A stretch of DNA of 64,000 bases from RGIG3102 sp964369915. Lineage in GTDB: Bacteria > Bacillota > Clostridia > Oscillospirales > Ruminococcaceae. A model generated the notes under the pieces. It did not search any database. It was not told where the DNA came from and saw only the letters and a list, made by a program, of their open reading frames with translations. Where the stretch lies: positions 1-64,000 of the forward strand of contig CAYJGG010000001.1 in assembly GCA_964369915.1 (NCBI GenBank), in the 5' to 3' direction. Below are positions 53,942 through 62,971 of the stretch, piece after piece (the stretch's first letter is position 1; every line of letters begins with the position of its first letter). The translations under genes were made by a program, and so were the position numbers.

Positions 53942-55075
53942 TTATTTAATTTTTTGCAATTTCTGTTTTGCATTTTTTAATGATGTAATAAGCTCGTCTA
54001 TATCACTTGTTTTAGTATTGCAATCAAAACTAACTCTTATTGAAGAATCTATTATTTCATCTTTTGTATTCATACTCGTTAATGTTTTGCTTTTACTTCC
54101 TTTACTACAAGAAGAGCCTGATGATATATACACATTTTCATTTTCTAAAAAATGCAGTAGTGTTTCGCTTTTATATCCTAAAAAAGCAAAATTTATAATA
54201 TAAGGTGCTGCATTTTTAGGAGAGTTTATAACGATATTATCAAATTCATGTAATTTTTCTAATAAATATTCTTTAAACTGTGTATATTTTTTAATATTAA
54301 CAAGCATATTCTTATTATGAATTTCAACAGCTTTTGCTAAGCCTTTTATATAGTGAATATTCTCAGTGCCACTTCTTAACCCTTTTTCTTGTCCGCCACC
54401 TAATAAAACAGGCTTTATATTAACGCCTTTTCTTAAATAAAATCCTCCCACACCTTTTGGAGTATTGATTTTATGACCTGAAAAAGAAAAAGCATCTATT
54501 TTAATTTTCTTAGTGTCTATTTTATATTTTAAAAATCCTTGCACAATATCTGAATGAAAAATTGCAAGTGGATTTTTTTCTTTAATTTTATTTGCTAATT
54601 TTTCAATATCAATTATTGCCCCAGTTTCATTATTAACAAACATAGCACTAACTAATATAGTGTTTTTATCGATATTATCTATTATTTTTTCTATATCAAT
54701 ATTGCCATTTTCATCTGGCATTATTTTTACCACTTCAAATCCTTCTTCTTTTAAAAACTCAATAGGATTTTCCACAGCTGGATGTTCATATCCAGTTAAA
54801 ATTATTTTTCTACCTCTATTTTTTCTAGCTAAGCTTAATCCATATATTAAAATATTATTACTTTCGGTTGCACAAGAAGAAAAATAAATTTCACTCTCGG
54901 CAGCATTTACAGCGTTTGCTATAATTTTTCTTGATTTTAATATTTCAAATTCTGCGTTTGCTCCTAAAGAATATAAAGAAGATGGATTACCAAATTCATT
55001 TTCTAAGCTATTTGTAATTTCTGTTTTAACTTCTTTAATTATCCTAGTTGTAGCTGCATTATCAAGATATATCAT
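53942..55075 (-). CDS. Cysteine desulfurase (NifS/IscS-like), ThiI partner
   Basis: 377 residues. PLP fold type I with YLDNAATT start, HSDIVQ, PLP Lys in SFSGHKINTPKG and the persulfide Cys in SGSSCSKGS. It supplies sulfur to ThiI, whose gene begins 20 bases downstream in the same operon. A dedicated tRNA-thiolation desulfurase is the known pattern (NifZ-type in Bacillus). Confidence 0.94.
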   Translation of the reverse strand: MIYLDNAATTRIIKEVKTEITNSLENEFGNPSSLYSLGANAEFEILKSRKIIANAVNAAESEIYFSSCATESNNILIYGLSLARKNRGRKIILTGYEHPAVENPIEFLKEEGFEVVKIMPDENGNIDIEKIIDNIDKNTILVSAMFVNNETGAIIDIEKLANKIKEKNPLAIFHSDIVQGFLKYKIDTKKIKIDAFSFSGHKINTPKGVGGFYLRKGVNIKPVLLGGGQEKGLRSGTENIHYIKGLAKAVEIHNKNMLVNIKKYTQFKEYLLEKLHEFDNIVINSPKNAAPYIINFAFLGYKSETLLHFLENENVYISSGSSCSKGSKSKTLTSMNTKDEIIDSSIRVSFDCNTKTSDIDELITSLKNAKQKLQKIK

Positions 55076-55108
55076 TTATTATCATTCCTTTTTTAAGTAT
55101 ACCTAAGA

Positions 55109-55138
55109 ATTATACCATATTAGCAAGGCGTTTTACAA
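55109..55138 (-). promoter_or_regulatory. Promoter of the desulfurase-thiI operon
   Basis: On the minus strand TTGTAA (55138-55133), 18 bases, TATAAT (55114-55109). Confidence 0.55.
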
Positions 55139-55250
55139 TACAAACCCTGTGTTTTTATTGTTAAAATCAGATATTTTTTTTATTTATTTTACTAAAACAT
55201 AAAAAAATGTATTCAAGGTTATTTTATTTTATATTTTTTAATTTATCTTA

Positions 55251-55279
55251 TTTACATATGAGAATAGTTTGTATATAAT
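55251..55279 (+). promoter_or_regulatory. fhs promoter
   Basis: TTTACA (55251-55256), 17 bases, TATAAT (55274-55279). Transcription would start about 33 bases before the ATG, too short a leader for a tetrahydrofolate riboswitch. Confidence 0.65.
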
Positions 55280-55317
55280 AAAATAAAATAACTCATTCAG
55301 AAAGGACTCTAACTTTT

Positions 55318-56985
55318 ATGAAATCAGATATCGAAATTGCACAAAGTGCGAGTATGCTCCCTATAGCAAAAGTTGCCGAAAAGATCGGTCTTAGTTATGA
55401 AAATATTAATCAATACGGAAATTACAAAGCTAAAGTTGATATAACTAAAACTAAATCTTTAAAAGATAAAAAAGGCAAATTAATCTTAGTTACAGCGATA
55501 AACCCAACTCCTGCAGGAGAAGGAAAAACCACAACAAGTATCGGGCTTGCTGATTCTTTAAAGAGCCTTGATAAAGATGTAATTCTTGCTTTAAGAGAGC
55601 CAAGCCTTGGACCTGTTTTTGGCATGAAAGGTGGAGCTGCTGGCGGCGGATACGCTCAAGTTGTTCCTATGGAAGACATAAATCTTCATTTTACAGGCGA
55701 TTTACACGCTATTGGCGCTACTAATAATCTTCTTGCCGCTTTAATTGATAATCATATCTATCAAGGAAATCAATTAAATATTGATCCTAGAAGAATTACA
55801 TGGAAACGCTGTGTTGATATGAATGATAGACAACTTCGTTTTATAACGGATGGTCTTGGTGGAAGAATTAATGGCACTCCTCGTGAAGATGGATTTGATA
55901 TAACTGTTGCTAGTGAAATTATGGCTATATTCTGCCTTGCAAGTTCACTATCTGATTTAAAAGATCGACTTTCAAAAATAGTTGTCGGCTATACTTTTAA
56001 AAACGAACCTGTAACTGTTAAACAGTTAGGATGTCAAGGTGCTTTAGCAACTTTATTAAAAGAGGCTATCAATCCAAATTTAGTTCAAACTTTAGAGCAT
56101 ACACCTTGTTTAATCCATGGTGGTCCTTTTGCTAATATCGCCCATGGCTGTAATAGCGTTATTGCAACAAAACTTGGCACAAAATTATGTGATTATGTTA
56201 TCACAGAAGCTGGTTTTGGAGCTGATTTAGGCGCTGAAAAGTTCCTTGATATTAAATGTGGTATGAACGATTTAACTCCATCTGCCGTTGTTATAGTTGC
56301 AACCATTAGAGCTTTAAAGCACCATGGTGGCGCTAAAAAGGACGAACTTGGAACAGAAAATTTAAGTCAATTAGAAACTGGGCTTTCAAATCTTAAACGC
56401 CATATAGAAAATATAAAACAAAATTTCAATCTTCCTTGCGTTGTTGCTTTAAATAGCTTTCCTACTGATACAAAAAACGAACAAGATTTAGTTATGGATT
56501 ACTGTGAAAAACTAAATACACCTTGCTCTTTAAGTGAAGTATTTTCAAAAGGTAGCGAAGGTGGAACTGATTTAGCAAGTAAAGTTTTAGATGTTTTAGA
56601 TGAAAATGCTAAAATCTCTTTCACTTATGATGATTCTATGAATATTAAAGAAAAAATCAAAGCTGTCTGCACAAAAATTTACCGTGCTAATGATGTAACT
56701 TTCTCAAAATCAAGTTTAAACACTATAAAACTTCTTGAAGAATATGGATATAATAATCTGAAAATATGTATCGCAAAAACTCAATATTCCTTCTCCGATA
56801 ACCCTTCACTTTTAGCTGCTCCAACTGATTTTTCTATGAATGTTAGAGAAATCCGCTTATCTGCTGGTGCCGGATTTGCAGTTGTTATTATGGGTGATAT
56901 TATGACAATGCCAGGACTTCCAAAAGTTCCTGCCGCTTTAAATATTGATATCGATGAAGATGGTAAAATTTCTGGGTTATTCTAA
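55318..56985 (+). CDS. fhs: Formate-tetrahydrofolate ligase
   Basis: 555 residues. P-loop TPAGEGKTTTSIGL (about 63-76), plus GMKGGAAGGGYAQVVPMEDINLHFTGD and FGADLGAEKF motifs. ATP-dependent formylation of tetrahydrofolate, entry of formate into one-carbon metabolism and part of the Wood-Ljungdahl methyl branch in acetogens. Presence alone does not prove acetogenesis. Strong own promoter. Confidence 0.97.
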   Translation: MKSDIEIAQSASMLPIAKVAEKIGLSYENINQYGNYKAKVDITKTKSLKDKKGKLILVTAINPTPAGEGKTTTSIGLADSLKSLDKDVILALREPSLGPVFGMKGGAAGGGYAQVVPMEDINLHFTGDLHAIGATNNLLAALIDNHIYQGNQLNIDPRRITWKRCVDMNDRQLRFITDGLGGRINGTPREDGFDITVASEIMAIFCLASSLSDLKDRLSKIVVGYTFKNEPVTVKQLGCQGALATLLKEAINPNLVQTLEHTPCLIHGGPFANIAHGCNSVIATKLGTKLCDYVITEAGFGADLGAEKFLDIKCGMNDLTPSAVVIVATIRALKHHGGAKKDELGTENLSQLETGLSNLKRHIENIKQNFNLPCVVALNSFPTDTKNEQDLVMDYCEKLNTPCSLSEVFSKGSEGGTDLASKVLDVLDENAKISFTYDDSMNIKEKIKAVCTKIYRANDVTFSKSSLNTIKLLEEYGYNNLKICIAKTQYSFSDNPSLLAAPTDFSMNVREIRLSAGAGFAVVIMGDIMTMPGLPKVPAALNIDIDEDGKISGLF

Positions 56986-56999
56986 ATAAAGGTGATTTT

Positions 57000-57221
57000 A
57001 TGAAAAGAAAATTTTCAAAAGATGAAATTTTTAAATATTATGAAAGTACAAATACTGTTTTTTATTTTAATAAAGAGGATAGCAATATTATCGTTCCCAA
57101 ATATTCAAAAAATAGAATGCGTAAAGGACTTAGTTTAAATTTTGCAAACCCTTTAAGCTATGTATTACAAATTAGTATTATTGCTTTAGTTTCATTAATT
57201 GCTTATTGCTTCAGTTTTTAA
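57000..57221 (+). CDS. Small DUF5808-like membrane protein
   Basis: 73 residues. A polar N-terminal half with VFYFNKEDSNIIVPK and LNFANPLSY resembles DUF5808, followed by one C-terminal membrane helix (about 50-72). It begins 15 bases after fhs with GGTGATTTT before the ATG and ends at a strong terminator, so it is the second gene of that transcript. Function unknown. Confidence 0.7.
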   Translation: MKRKFSKDEIFKYYESTNTVFYFNKEDSNIIVPKYSKNRMRKGLSLNFANPLSYVLQISIIALVSLIAYCFSF

Positions 57222-57236
57222 ATTTAATTATCAAAC

Positions 57237-57271
57237 AAAAATGACATTGTGAAATTCACAATGTCATTTTT
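57237..57271. terminator. Bidirectional terminator
   Basis: 17-base arms, core ATGACATTGTGAA / TTCACAATGTCAT, one-base centre, U-runs on both strands, between the genes ending at 57221 and 57275. Confidence 0.9.
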
Positions 57272-57274
57272 TAT

Positions 57275-58588
57275 TTATCTTTGTAGTATTAAATTTGCTA
57301 AAACTTCAAAACTTCTTTGAACTTGGATATCTTCTTCAATAGGTAATTCATAAGTTATTTCAGTTTCATATAGTTTTTCATAATCAGCTTTTATTCCAAC
57401 ACCGTTATAAGATTCTGAAACAGTTGGAACTAGAGATGCAATCGTTAATTCTACACCAGAGCCATCTGTCAATCTAAACATAGATTGAATGGTGCCTTTG
57501 CCCATAGTTGTAGCACCAACAGTTTTTGCTCCATTAGAATCTTTTAATATAACAGTTAGCATTTCGGCTGCATATCCTGTTTCTTCGTTTGTTATCACAA
57601 CAACTGGTAAATCTGTGCTAGTTTCATCTGAAGTGTATAAAACTTTTGTTTCTCCAGATTGATATGTTGCCGACATTATCGTGCCTTCTTTTGCCATAAT
57701 ATCTGCTACCTCAGCTGCATAATCAAACTCTTTACTTTGATTATCTCTTAAATCTATAACTATGCCTGTAATACTTTGGCTAATTAAATTATTTAAAGCA
57801 TATTCAAAGTCTGAAGCAGTTCTTTCTGTTAGCATATTAATATCAATATATCCATAATCGCCAATTTTTTGTGAAGTCATAACTTGAGTATCATAAACTG
57901 AATGAATTAAAGAGATAACTCCTAATGCAGTTGTAGTTTCTTCTTCATCTTCTGAAATTCCTTCTTCATCTTCTTCAGAAATTGCCTCTGGAGATGCCTG
58001 AATTTCTGCAACTCCTTCTTCAGAAACTATTGGAACTAATGCCTCTTCTTCTGATATTATTTCAAGCTCTATTGTTTTTGGCTCTGTTGCAAGTAGTAAT
58101 TCTTGAGCAACTTCAATTGTCATTTGAGCTGTTGAAACTCCATCAATGCTTTTAATAAAAGTTCCAGTAGTTACACCTTGAATATCTGCAGGTGAGCCTG
58201 GATAAACTTTATATATATACATATATCCTTGATGATCTCTTGATTTATAAATTTCAAGGCCTAATCCAAAAGATTTTCCTTGAGAAACATCTTGTACAGT
58301 TTGCATTTCGCTAGATGTGTAGTATTTTGATTCGATATCGCTAATACCTCTAACATATCCACTTGCCAAATTATCATTTAAAGTAGTGTTATCAATAGCA
58401 AAATAATAGTTTTCTCTAACTATTGTATCTATATCTGATAATTTTTCATAAAGCTCTTCTTTTTGAGTAACTGCTGAAACTCTTTCTTCAAACATCTCTG
58501 TTGACACTGCCATTGTAAGTGAAAACGTTACAGTCATCGCCACAAAAACTATACTAATTAAATGTGCTAGGTTAAATTTTTTATTCAT
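57275..58588 (-). CDS. S41-family carboxy-terminal-processing protease homolog, degenerate active site
   Basis: 437 residues. N-terminal membrane helix (about 10-28), helical region, PDZ domain (about 100-180; FGLGLEIY, VYPGSPADIQGV), an acidic insert (about 180-222), then the S41 domain. In the nucleophile loop, usually N-E-G-S-A-S-A, this protein reads N-E-E-T-G-Y-A (Thr337), and the oxyanion NPGG after DLR is replaced by DNQS. The catalytic Lys is kept (GKGTIQ, Lys364). It may be inactive or use Thr; a scaffold role is plausible. Last gene of the FtsEX-M23 cluster, after 41 bases. Confidence 0.88.
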   Translation of the reverse strand: MNKKFNLAHLISIVFVAMTVTFSLTMAVSTEMFEERVSAVTQKEELYEKLSDIDTIVRENYYFAIDNTTLNDNLASGYVRGISDIESKYYTSSEMQTVQDVSQGKSFGLGLEIYKSRDHQGYMYIYKVYPGSPADIQGVTTGTFIKSIDGVSTAQMTIEVAQELLLATEPKTIELEIISEEEALVPIVSEEGVAEIQASPEAISEEDEEGISEDEEETTTALGVISLIHSVYDTQVMTSQKIGDYGYIDINMLTERTASDFEYALNNLISQSITGIVIDLRDNQSKEFDYAAEVADIMAKEGTIMSATYQSGETKVLYTSDETSTDLPVVVITNEETGYAAEMLTVILKDSNGAKTVGATTMGKGTIQSMFRLTDGSGVELTIASLVPTVSESYNGVGIKADYEKLYETEITYELPIEEDIQVQRSFEVLANLILQR

Positions 58589-58629
58589 TATTTTCTCCGA
58601 TTATTATTATTTTACATAAAAATTAATTT

Positions 58630-59802
58630 TTATGGTTGTGTTCCTTGAACGTATGGAAGTGGGTTTACTGCTACGCTATTTAATCTAATTTCAAAATGCA
58701 GGTGAGGTCCTGTTGAATTACCTGTTGTTCCAACAGTTGCGATTGCTTGTCCTTTTGCCACCACATCACCAACTCCAACCAAAAGAGTGTTGCAATGTCC
58801 ATATAAAGTAAAGTTATTGCCGCCATGATCTATTATAACATAGTTTCCATATCCATAAGACGGATTCCAAATAGCAGTTTTTACAACTCCTGAGTTTGAA
58901 GCTACTATTGTAGCGCCTTGGATTGTTGAGGCTGTGCCTTTTGCTATATCTATACCAATATGATTATCTGGCTGTCCATAAATTGTTCTCCATCCAAAAT
59001 AAGATGAAATATGTCCGTAATTTGGAACAGGCCATAGCCAATCACCGCCAACAAACTCTGTATTTGATCCATTTTCAAATTCAGCTTCTAAAGCTTCTTT
59101 TGCTTCTATATACTGATTATATAATTCAGCTTGAGTTTCTGATGCTGCTTGCTGTAATGCATCAGTTTCAGATAGTTCCTGGTCTAAAACTTGCATAATT
59201 CCAGCTAGTTCTGTAACTTTTGCCTCAAGAGTTTCTTGTTGTGCTTCTAGTTCTTCTAAAACAGCTTGTATTTCTGCTTCCTCTTGTTCAATAACAAGTC
59301 TTTCTTCTGTAAGTTTTATCAATAAATCAGTGTCTGCCACAGAAATTCTTGAAAGAGTGTCTACTGCAATTAAAGATTCTGAAAAAGACTCCACTCCAAA
59401 AACAGTTGATAACTCAGCATTATCTCCCATCATATACATCGCTTTAAGTCTATCTTGAAACAATTCGTCTGTATAATTTATATCTTCTTTTTTTAATTCT
59501 AATTCATATTGTTTATCAGCTAAATCAATACCAGTTTGTTCAATTTGACCTATTAAAGTTTCAATTTGACCTTTTACTAAATTAGCTTGAGTTTGAGCGT
59601 TTTCTTTTTCTGCCTCTTGTTGCTCTTCTTTATCTTCTAAATCTGCTATTTCTTTATTAATTGCATCTAGTGCTGCTTGGGCTTGGGCGTAATCATCTGC
59701 AGCATTAGCATAAACTTTAATAGAACTACTAAAGGTAAACGTTAAAACTAACGAAAAAATTAATACCATAGAAATTATTTTTGATTTTAATCTATTTTGC
59801 AT
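58630..59802 (-). CDS. M23 peptidoglycan hydrolase with coiled coil (EnvC/CwlO-like partner of FtsEX)
   Basis: 390 residues. Signal peptide (cleavage near YANA, 34), long coiled coil (about 38-245, rich in Glu/Gln/Leu), then a LytM/M23 endopeptidase domain with His281 and Asp285 (HIGIDIA), and HLHFE (His367, His369), all ligands present. Coiled coil plus hydrolase is the known form of proteins activated through the FtsX loop, and the gene lies directly after ftsX. It would cleave stem-peptide cross-links when FtsEX hydrolyses ATP. Confidence 0.94.
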   Translation of the reverse strand: MQNRLKSKIISMVLIFSLVLTFTFSSSIKVYANAADDYAQAQAALDAINKEIADLEDKEEQQEAEKENAQTQANLVKGQIETLIGQIEQTGIDLADKQYELELKKEDINYTDELFQDRLKAMYMMGDNAELSTVFGVESFSESLIAVDTLSRISVADTDLLIKLTEERLVIEQEEAEIQAVLEELEAQQETLEAKVTELAGIMQVLDQELSETDALQQAASETQAELYNQYIEAKEALEAEFENGSNTEFVGGDWLWPVPNYGHISSYFGWRTIYGQPDNHIGIDIAKGTASTIQGATIVASNSGVVKTAIWNPSYGYGNYVIIDHGGNNFTLYGHCNTLLVGVGDVVAKGQAIATVGTTGNSTGPHLHFEIRLNSVAVNPLPYVQGTQP

Positions 59803-59844
59803 AATTTACACTTCCTTTATATATTTTTTCACAGCGTTTTAATT

Positions 59845-60753
59845 TTAAACACCTAAATATTTCTTCATTGAAATTGAGCTTCCTAATGAGCCGATTAAAC
59901 AGCCAAATCCTAAAAATCCAAGTAATATATAATACCAAATATCATCATATAATATTAAAGATGTAGAAAGCGAAGTTATCCAACCAGTTGCCTGAACTGT
60001 TATATAATCATATAAATATAAATATCCAGCACTTACAAATCCAAATGTTAATAAAGCTGAAATAGTTCCTATTAACATTCCTTCAACGATAAAAGGAAGA
60101 CGGATAAACATATTTGTTGCCCCAACATATTTCATTATGCTAATTTCTTTTCTTCTTGCAAAAACTGTTAAACGTATAGTGTTAGAAATAACAACAAGGC
60201 TAACTAAAACTAATAAAGCTAAAACTGTAAGGCCACTGTAATATGTAACATCTCTAATTGTTATTAATATACTAACTAATTCACTTGATGAAGAAACATA
60301 TTCCACACCCTCAATAGAAGATAGAAAAACACTAGTTTCATCTAAATTTTCTAGTTTATGTACTGTACATCTAAAAGATGCAGGCAAAGGATTATTTTCT
60401 CCTTCATATCCAGCTAAAAGCTGGCCATAATCGCCTAAAAGCCTCATAGATTCTTCTAAAGCCTCTTCTTTTGATACATAAACAAAATCATTAATATTTT
60501 CATGATTTTCTATTGATTGTCTTATTTCGTTAATCGTTGTTTCGCTAAATCCATCTTCAACATATACAACAACTTCATTTTGAGAGCCTAAAAAAGAAAC
60601 AAAGCTATTAACGTTTACAGCCAAAAGACCGCAAACTCCAACAATTATAAGGCACGAAGTTACTACACCTATCGATGCCATACTCATTAATTTATTACTT
60701 TTAAAGCTACTAAAACCTTGCTTAAATAAATATTTAAAACTAGAAAATTTCAA
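59845..60753 (-). CDS. ftsX: Cell-division ABC protein FtsX
   Basis: 302 residues starting at TTG (60753). Four membrane helices (one at about 22-45, three at about 168-300) with a large extracellular loop between the first two that recruits hydrolases. The C-terminal MacB/FtsX region includes RLTVFARRKEISIMKYVGAT. Starts three bases after ftsE stops. Confidence 0.95.
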   Translation of the reverse strand: MKFSSFKYLFKQGFSSFKSNKLMSMASIGVVTSCLIIVGVCGLLAVNVNSFVSFLGSQNEVVVYVEDGFSETTINEIRQSIENHENINDFVYVSKEEALEESMRLLGDYGQLLAGYEGENNPLPASFRCTVHKLENLDETSVFLSSIEGVEYVSSSSELVSILITIRDVTYYSGLTVLALLVLVSLVVISNTIRLTVFARRKEISIMKYVGATNMFIRLPFIVEGMLIGTISALLTFGFVSAGYLYLYDYITVQATGWITSLSTSLILYDDIWYYILLGFLGFGCLIGSLGSSISMKKYLGV

Positions 60754-60756
60754 AAC

Positions 60757-61437
60757 TTAAACCTCTATCTTTTTCAAATTAACATCTTTTATTATACTAC
60801 CATTTCTCATCTCGATTGTTCTTTGGCTATATTTATGTGCTAACTCGTGTTCATGAGTTACCACTATAACTGTTGTTCCAATTTTATTTATCGCTTTTAA
60901 TAATTCCATTATTTCAATTGATAAATCAGGGTCAATATTTCCCGTTGGCTCATCTGCTATAACTAAATCCGGATTATGCACTAAAGCTCTAGCTAAAGAA
61001 ACTCTTTGCTGCTCACCACCTGAAAGTTGATGCGGATATTTATCATCTTTTTTATTAAGTCCTACTAAATTTAATATGTATGGAACTCTCTTTTTTATAT
61101 CTTCTTCATCTATATCTGTAACACGCATAGCAAAAGCTATATTTTCATATGCTGTTAAATTTGGAATTAATCTAAAATCTTGAAATACAACACCTAAAGT
61201 TCGCCTTAAATACGGAACATCTCTTTCTTTAATTTTAGATAAATTATAACCATTAACTAAAATTTTTCCTTTAGTTGCCTTTTCTTCTCTTAGCATAAGT
61301 TTAATAAAGGTGCTTTTGCCTGCCCCTGAAGGGCCTAAAACAAACACAAACTCACCTTTTTTTATATGTAGCGAAACATCCTTTACAGCAATGATATTAG
61401 GCTTATATATTTTAGTTACATTAGTAAATTCTATCAT
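60757..61437 (-). CDS. ftsE: Cell-division ATPase FtsE
   Basis: 226 residues. Walker A GPSGAGKST, signature LSGGEQQR, Walker B LVIADEPTGNID and switch VTHEHE. With FtsX it couples ATP hydrolysis to outside peptidoglycan cleavage. First gene of ftsE-ftsX-M23-S41. Confidence 0.96.
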   Translation of the reverse strand: MIEFTNVTKIYKPNIIAVKDVSLHIKKGEFVFVLGPSGAGKSTFIKLMLREEKATKGKILVNGYNLSKIKERDVPYLRRTLGVVFQDFRLIPNLTAYENIAFAMRVTDIDEEDIKKRVPYILNLVGLNKKDDKYPHQLSGGEQQRVSLARALVHNPDLVIADEPTGNIDPDLSIEIMELLKAINKIGTTVIVVTHEHELAHKYSQRTIEMRNGSIIKDVNLKKIEV

Positions 61438-61468
61438 TAAATTTCATTCCTTTATATATATAAAAGTA

Positions 61469-61503
61469 AAATTGCCCTTTAAACTAATTTAAAAGGGCAA
61501 TTT
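61469..61503 (-). terminator. Terminator after the PucR-type regulator gene
   Basis: 12-base arms, core AATTGCCCTTT / AAAGGGCAATT, loop of about 11 bases, U-run on the minus strand, between that gene and ftsE. Confidence 0.8.
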
Positions 61504-61514
61504 CTAATCAATAA

Positions 61515-62600
61515 TTAAAATCTATCTTGACTCGATTGTAGGTATTTTTTAACCATTAGTGCCACTTTAAATACTATTGCATCATCAAATTCTCTAAGGT
61601 CTAGCCCTGTTATTTTGCGTATTTTTTCAAGGCGATAAACCAGCGTGTTTCTGTGAACGAATAGGCCTCTTGAAGTTTCACTAACATTTAGATTGTTTTC
61701 AAAGAAACTTTGAATTGTAAATAAAGTTTCCTGATCTAAACTTTCTATAGAGCCTTGTTTGAATACTTCTTTTAAAAACATTTCGCAAAGTGTTGTAGGT
61801 AATTGATAGATTAATCTTGCAATACCTAAATTTTCATAGTTTACAATAGTTCTTTCAGTATCAAAAACTTTTCCAACTTCAAGAGCAATTTGAGCTTCTT
61901 TAAAGCTGTTTGCTAAATTTTTAATATTAACTATTTGCGTTCCTATGCCAACAACTGCTTTAATATAGTATTCAACATTTAAAGTATCGACAATTGATGC
62001 TGCTAATTTTTCAATATCTTTTGAATCAATACCTTTTTTAAGTTCTTTTATTAATAACGTATCTGTCTCACTTGTGTTAAAAACAAAGTCTTTTTGTTTA
62101 TCTGGGAACAGATTTTGCACAACATCAAAAGTTGACATATCTTTTTGCTGTTCTACACGGATAATTAACACTACCCTTGGAACATCTGTTGCAAAGTGCA
62201 TTTCTCTCGCTTTTGCATAAATATCCCCTGGCATAATATTATCCATAACTATATTTTTAATAAAGTTTAATCTATCAAATTTTTCATCATGGAATTGTTT
62301 TAAACTTTGAAGAGAAATAGCTAGAATCGTAGCGTATTTTTCTGCTTGTTCATCTGCACCTTCAACAAAAACATAAAAATCATTTCTTTTATTATTGCTA
62401 AAGCCATAGAAAGTGTATCCATTTCTAATAAACAGCTGAGAATTTGCCATTCTTTCTGATTGAACTCCATCTTTTAATGAATCTATTTGACTTAATTCAT
62501 TACAAGAAATTACAACGCCCATTTCATCAGTTACACCGATTACTCTATCTATTGCATCTTTCATTTGTGAGATAACGCCTTGAAACATCCTATTCGACAT
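61515..62600 (-). CDS. PucR/CdaR-type transcriptional regulator
   Basis: 361 residues. An N-terminal region of uncertain fold, a central GGDEF-like but non-catalytic domain (about 125-270) and the C-terminal PucR helix-turn-helix (LNVSETSRGLFVHRNTLVYRLEKIRKITGLDL). Such proteins regulate catabolic genes in many cases, but homologs next to ftsE are also common in clostridia. A terminator separates it from ftsE. Ligand and targets unknown. Confidence 0.88.
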   Translation of the reverse strand: MSNRMFQGVISQMKDAIDRVIGVTDEMGVVISCNELSQIDSLKDGVQSERMANSQLFIRNGYTFYGFSNNKRNDFYVFVEGADEQAEKYATILAISLQSLKQFHDEKFDRLNFIKNIVMDNIMPGDIYAKAREMHFATDVPRVVLIIRVEQQKDMSTFDVVQNLFPDKQKDFVFNTSETDTLLIKELKKGIDSKDIEKLAASIVDTLNVEYYIKAVVGIGTQIVNIKNLANSFKEAQIALEVGKVFDTERTIVNYENLGIARLIYQLPTTLCEMFLKEVFKQGSIESLDQETLFTIQSFFENNLNVSETSRGLFVHRNTLVYRLEKIRKITGLDLREFDDAIVFKVALMVKKYLQSSQDRF

Positions 62601-62677
62601 AAAAAACTCCCTAATTTAGATTTTATAGTTATTTTACACAACAAGTGTCTATGAGTATATATATATATTACACAATA

Positions 62678-62706
62678 ATTATAAAAAATGCAACAGTTTT
62701 TTACAA
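62678..62706 (-). promoter_or_regulatory. Promoter of the PucR-type regulator gene
   Basis: On the minus strand TTGTAA (62706-62701), 17 bases, TATAAT (62683-62678), leaving a leader of about 70 bases before the start codon. Confidence 0.6.
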
Positions 62707-62819
62707 TTTTTTTAATATTTTTATGTGCAAAACATAAATTTACCCATTTCCACCAATATATAGTAATACATTATTTTATATAATCACCTTATATTGTAAA
62801 ATCCATATTAAAGAAAGAT

Positions 62820-62922
62820 ATTTATATTATCACAGATAATATAAATCGAAGTTTTCTTTTTGTGCATGATGTATTGCACGTAGTTTCTTATTAAGAAACA
62901 CTGAAAACTACCGTAAAGTACG
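62820..62922. ncRNA. Possible structured RNA (four consecutive hairpins), unassigned
   Basis: ATTTATATTAT/ATAATATAAAT (62820-62846, loop CACAG); GTGCA/TGCAC (62862-62879); GTAG/CTAC (62880-62911) enclosing TTTCTTA/TAAGAAA; CGTA/TACG (62912-62922). Segment 62862-62922 is the most GC-rich part of the interval. No known RNA family is recognised and the transcribed strand is unclear; it may be a decayed element or untranslated region. Confidence 0.2.
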
Positions 62923-62971
62923 CGATATTTATATAATACAATGTAAATGTGTTGATTTTTTTATGATTATG

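Larger units (their letters stand above)
62601..62971. other. Longest gene-free stretch; regulator promoter plus structured segment
   Basis: 371 bases without an open gene. The right part of its first hundred bases holds the minus-strand promoter of the regulator (62678-62706). The segment 62818-62922 contains consecutive hairpins (separate entry). The remainder is AT-rich and shows nothing I can name; no tRNA, riboswitch or terminator pattern for the pseudouridine synthase is clear. Confidence 0.6.

Noticed and set aside
55076..55317. Possible tetrahydrofolate riboswitch before fhs
   Set aside because: The promoter at 55251-55279 leaves only about 35 bases of leader, and no conserved core is seen.
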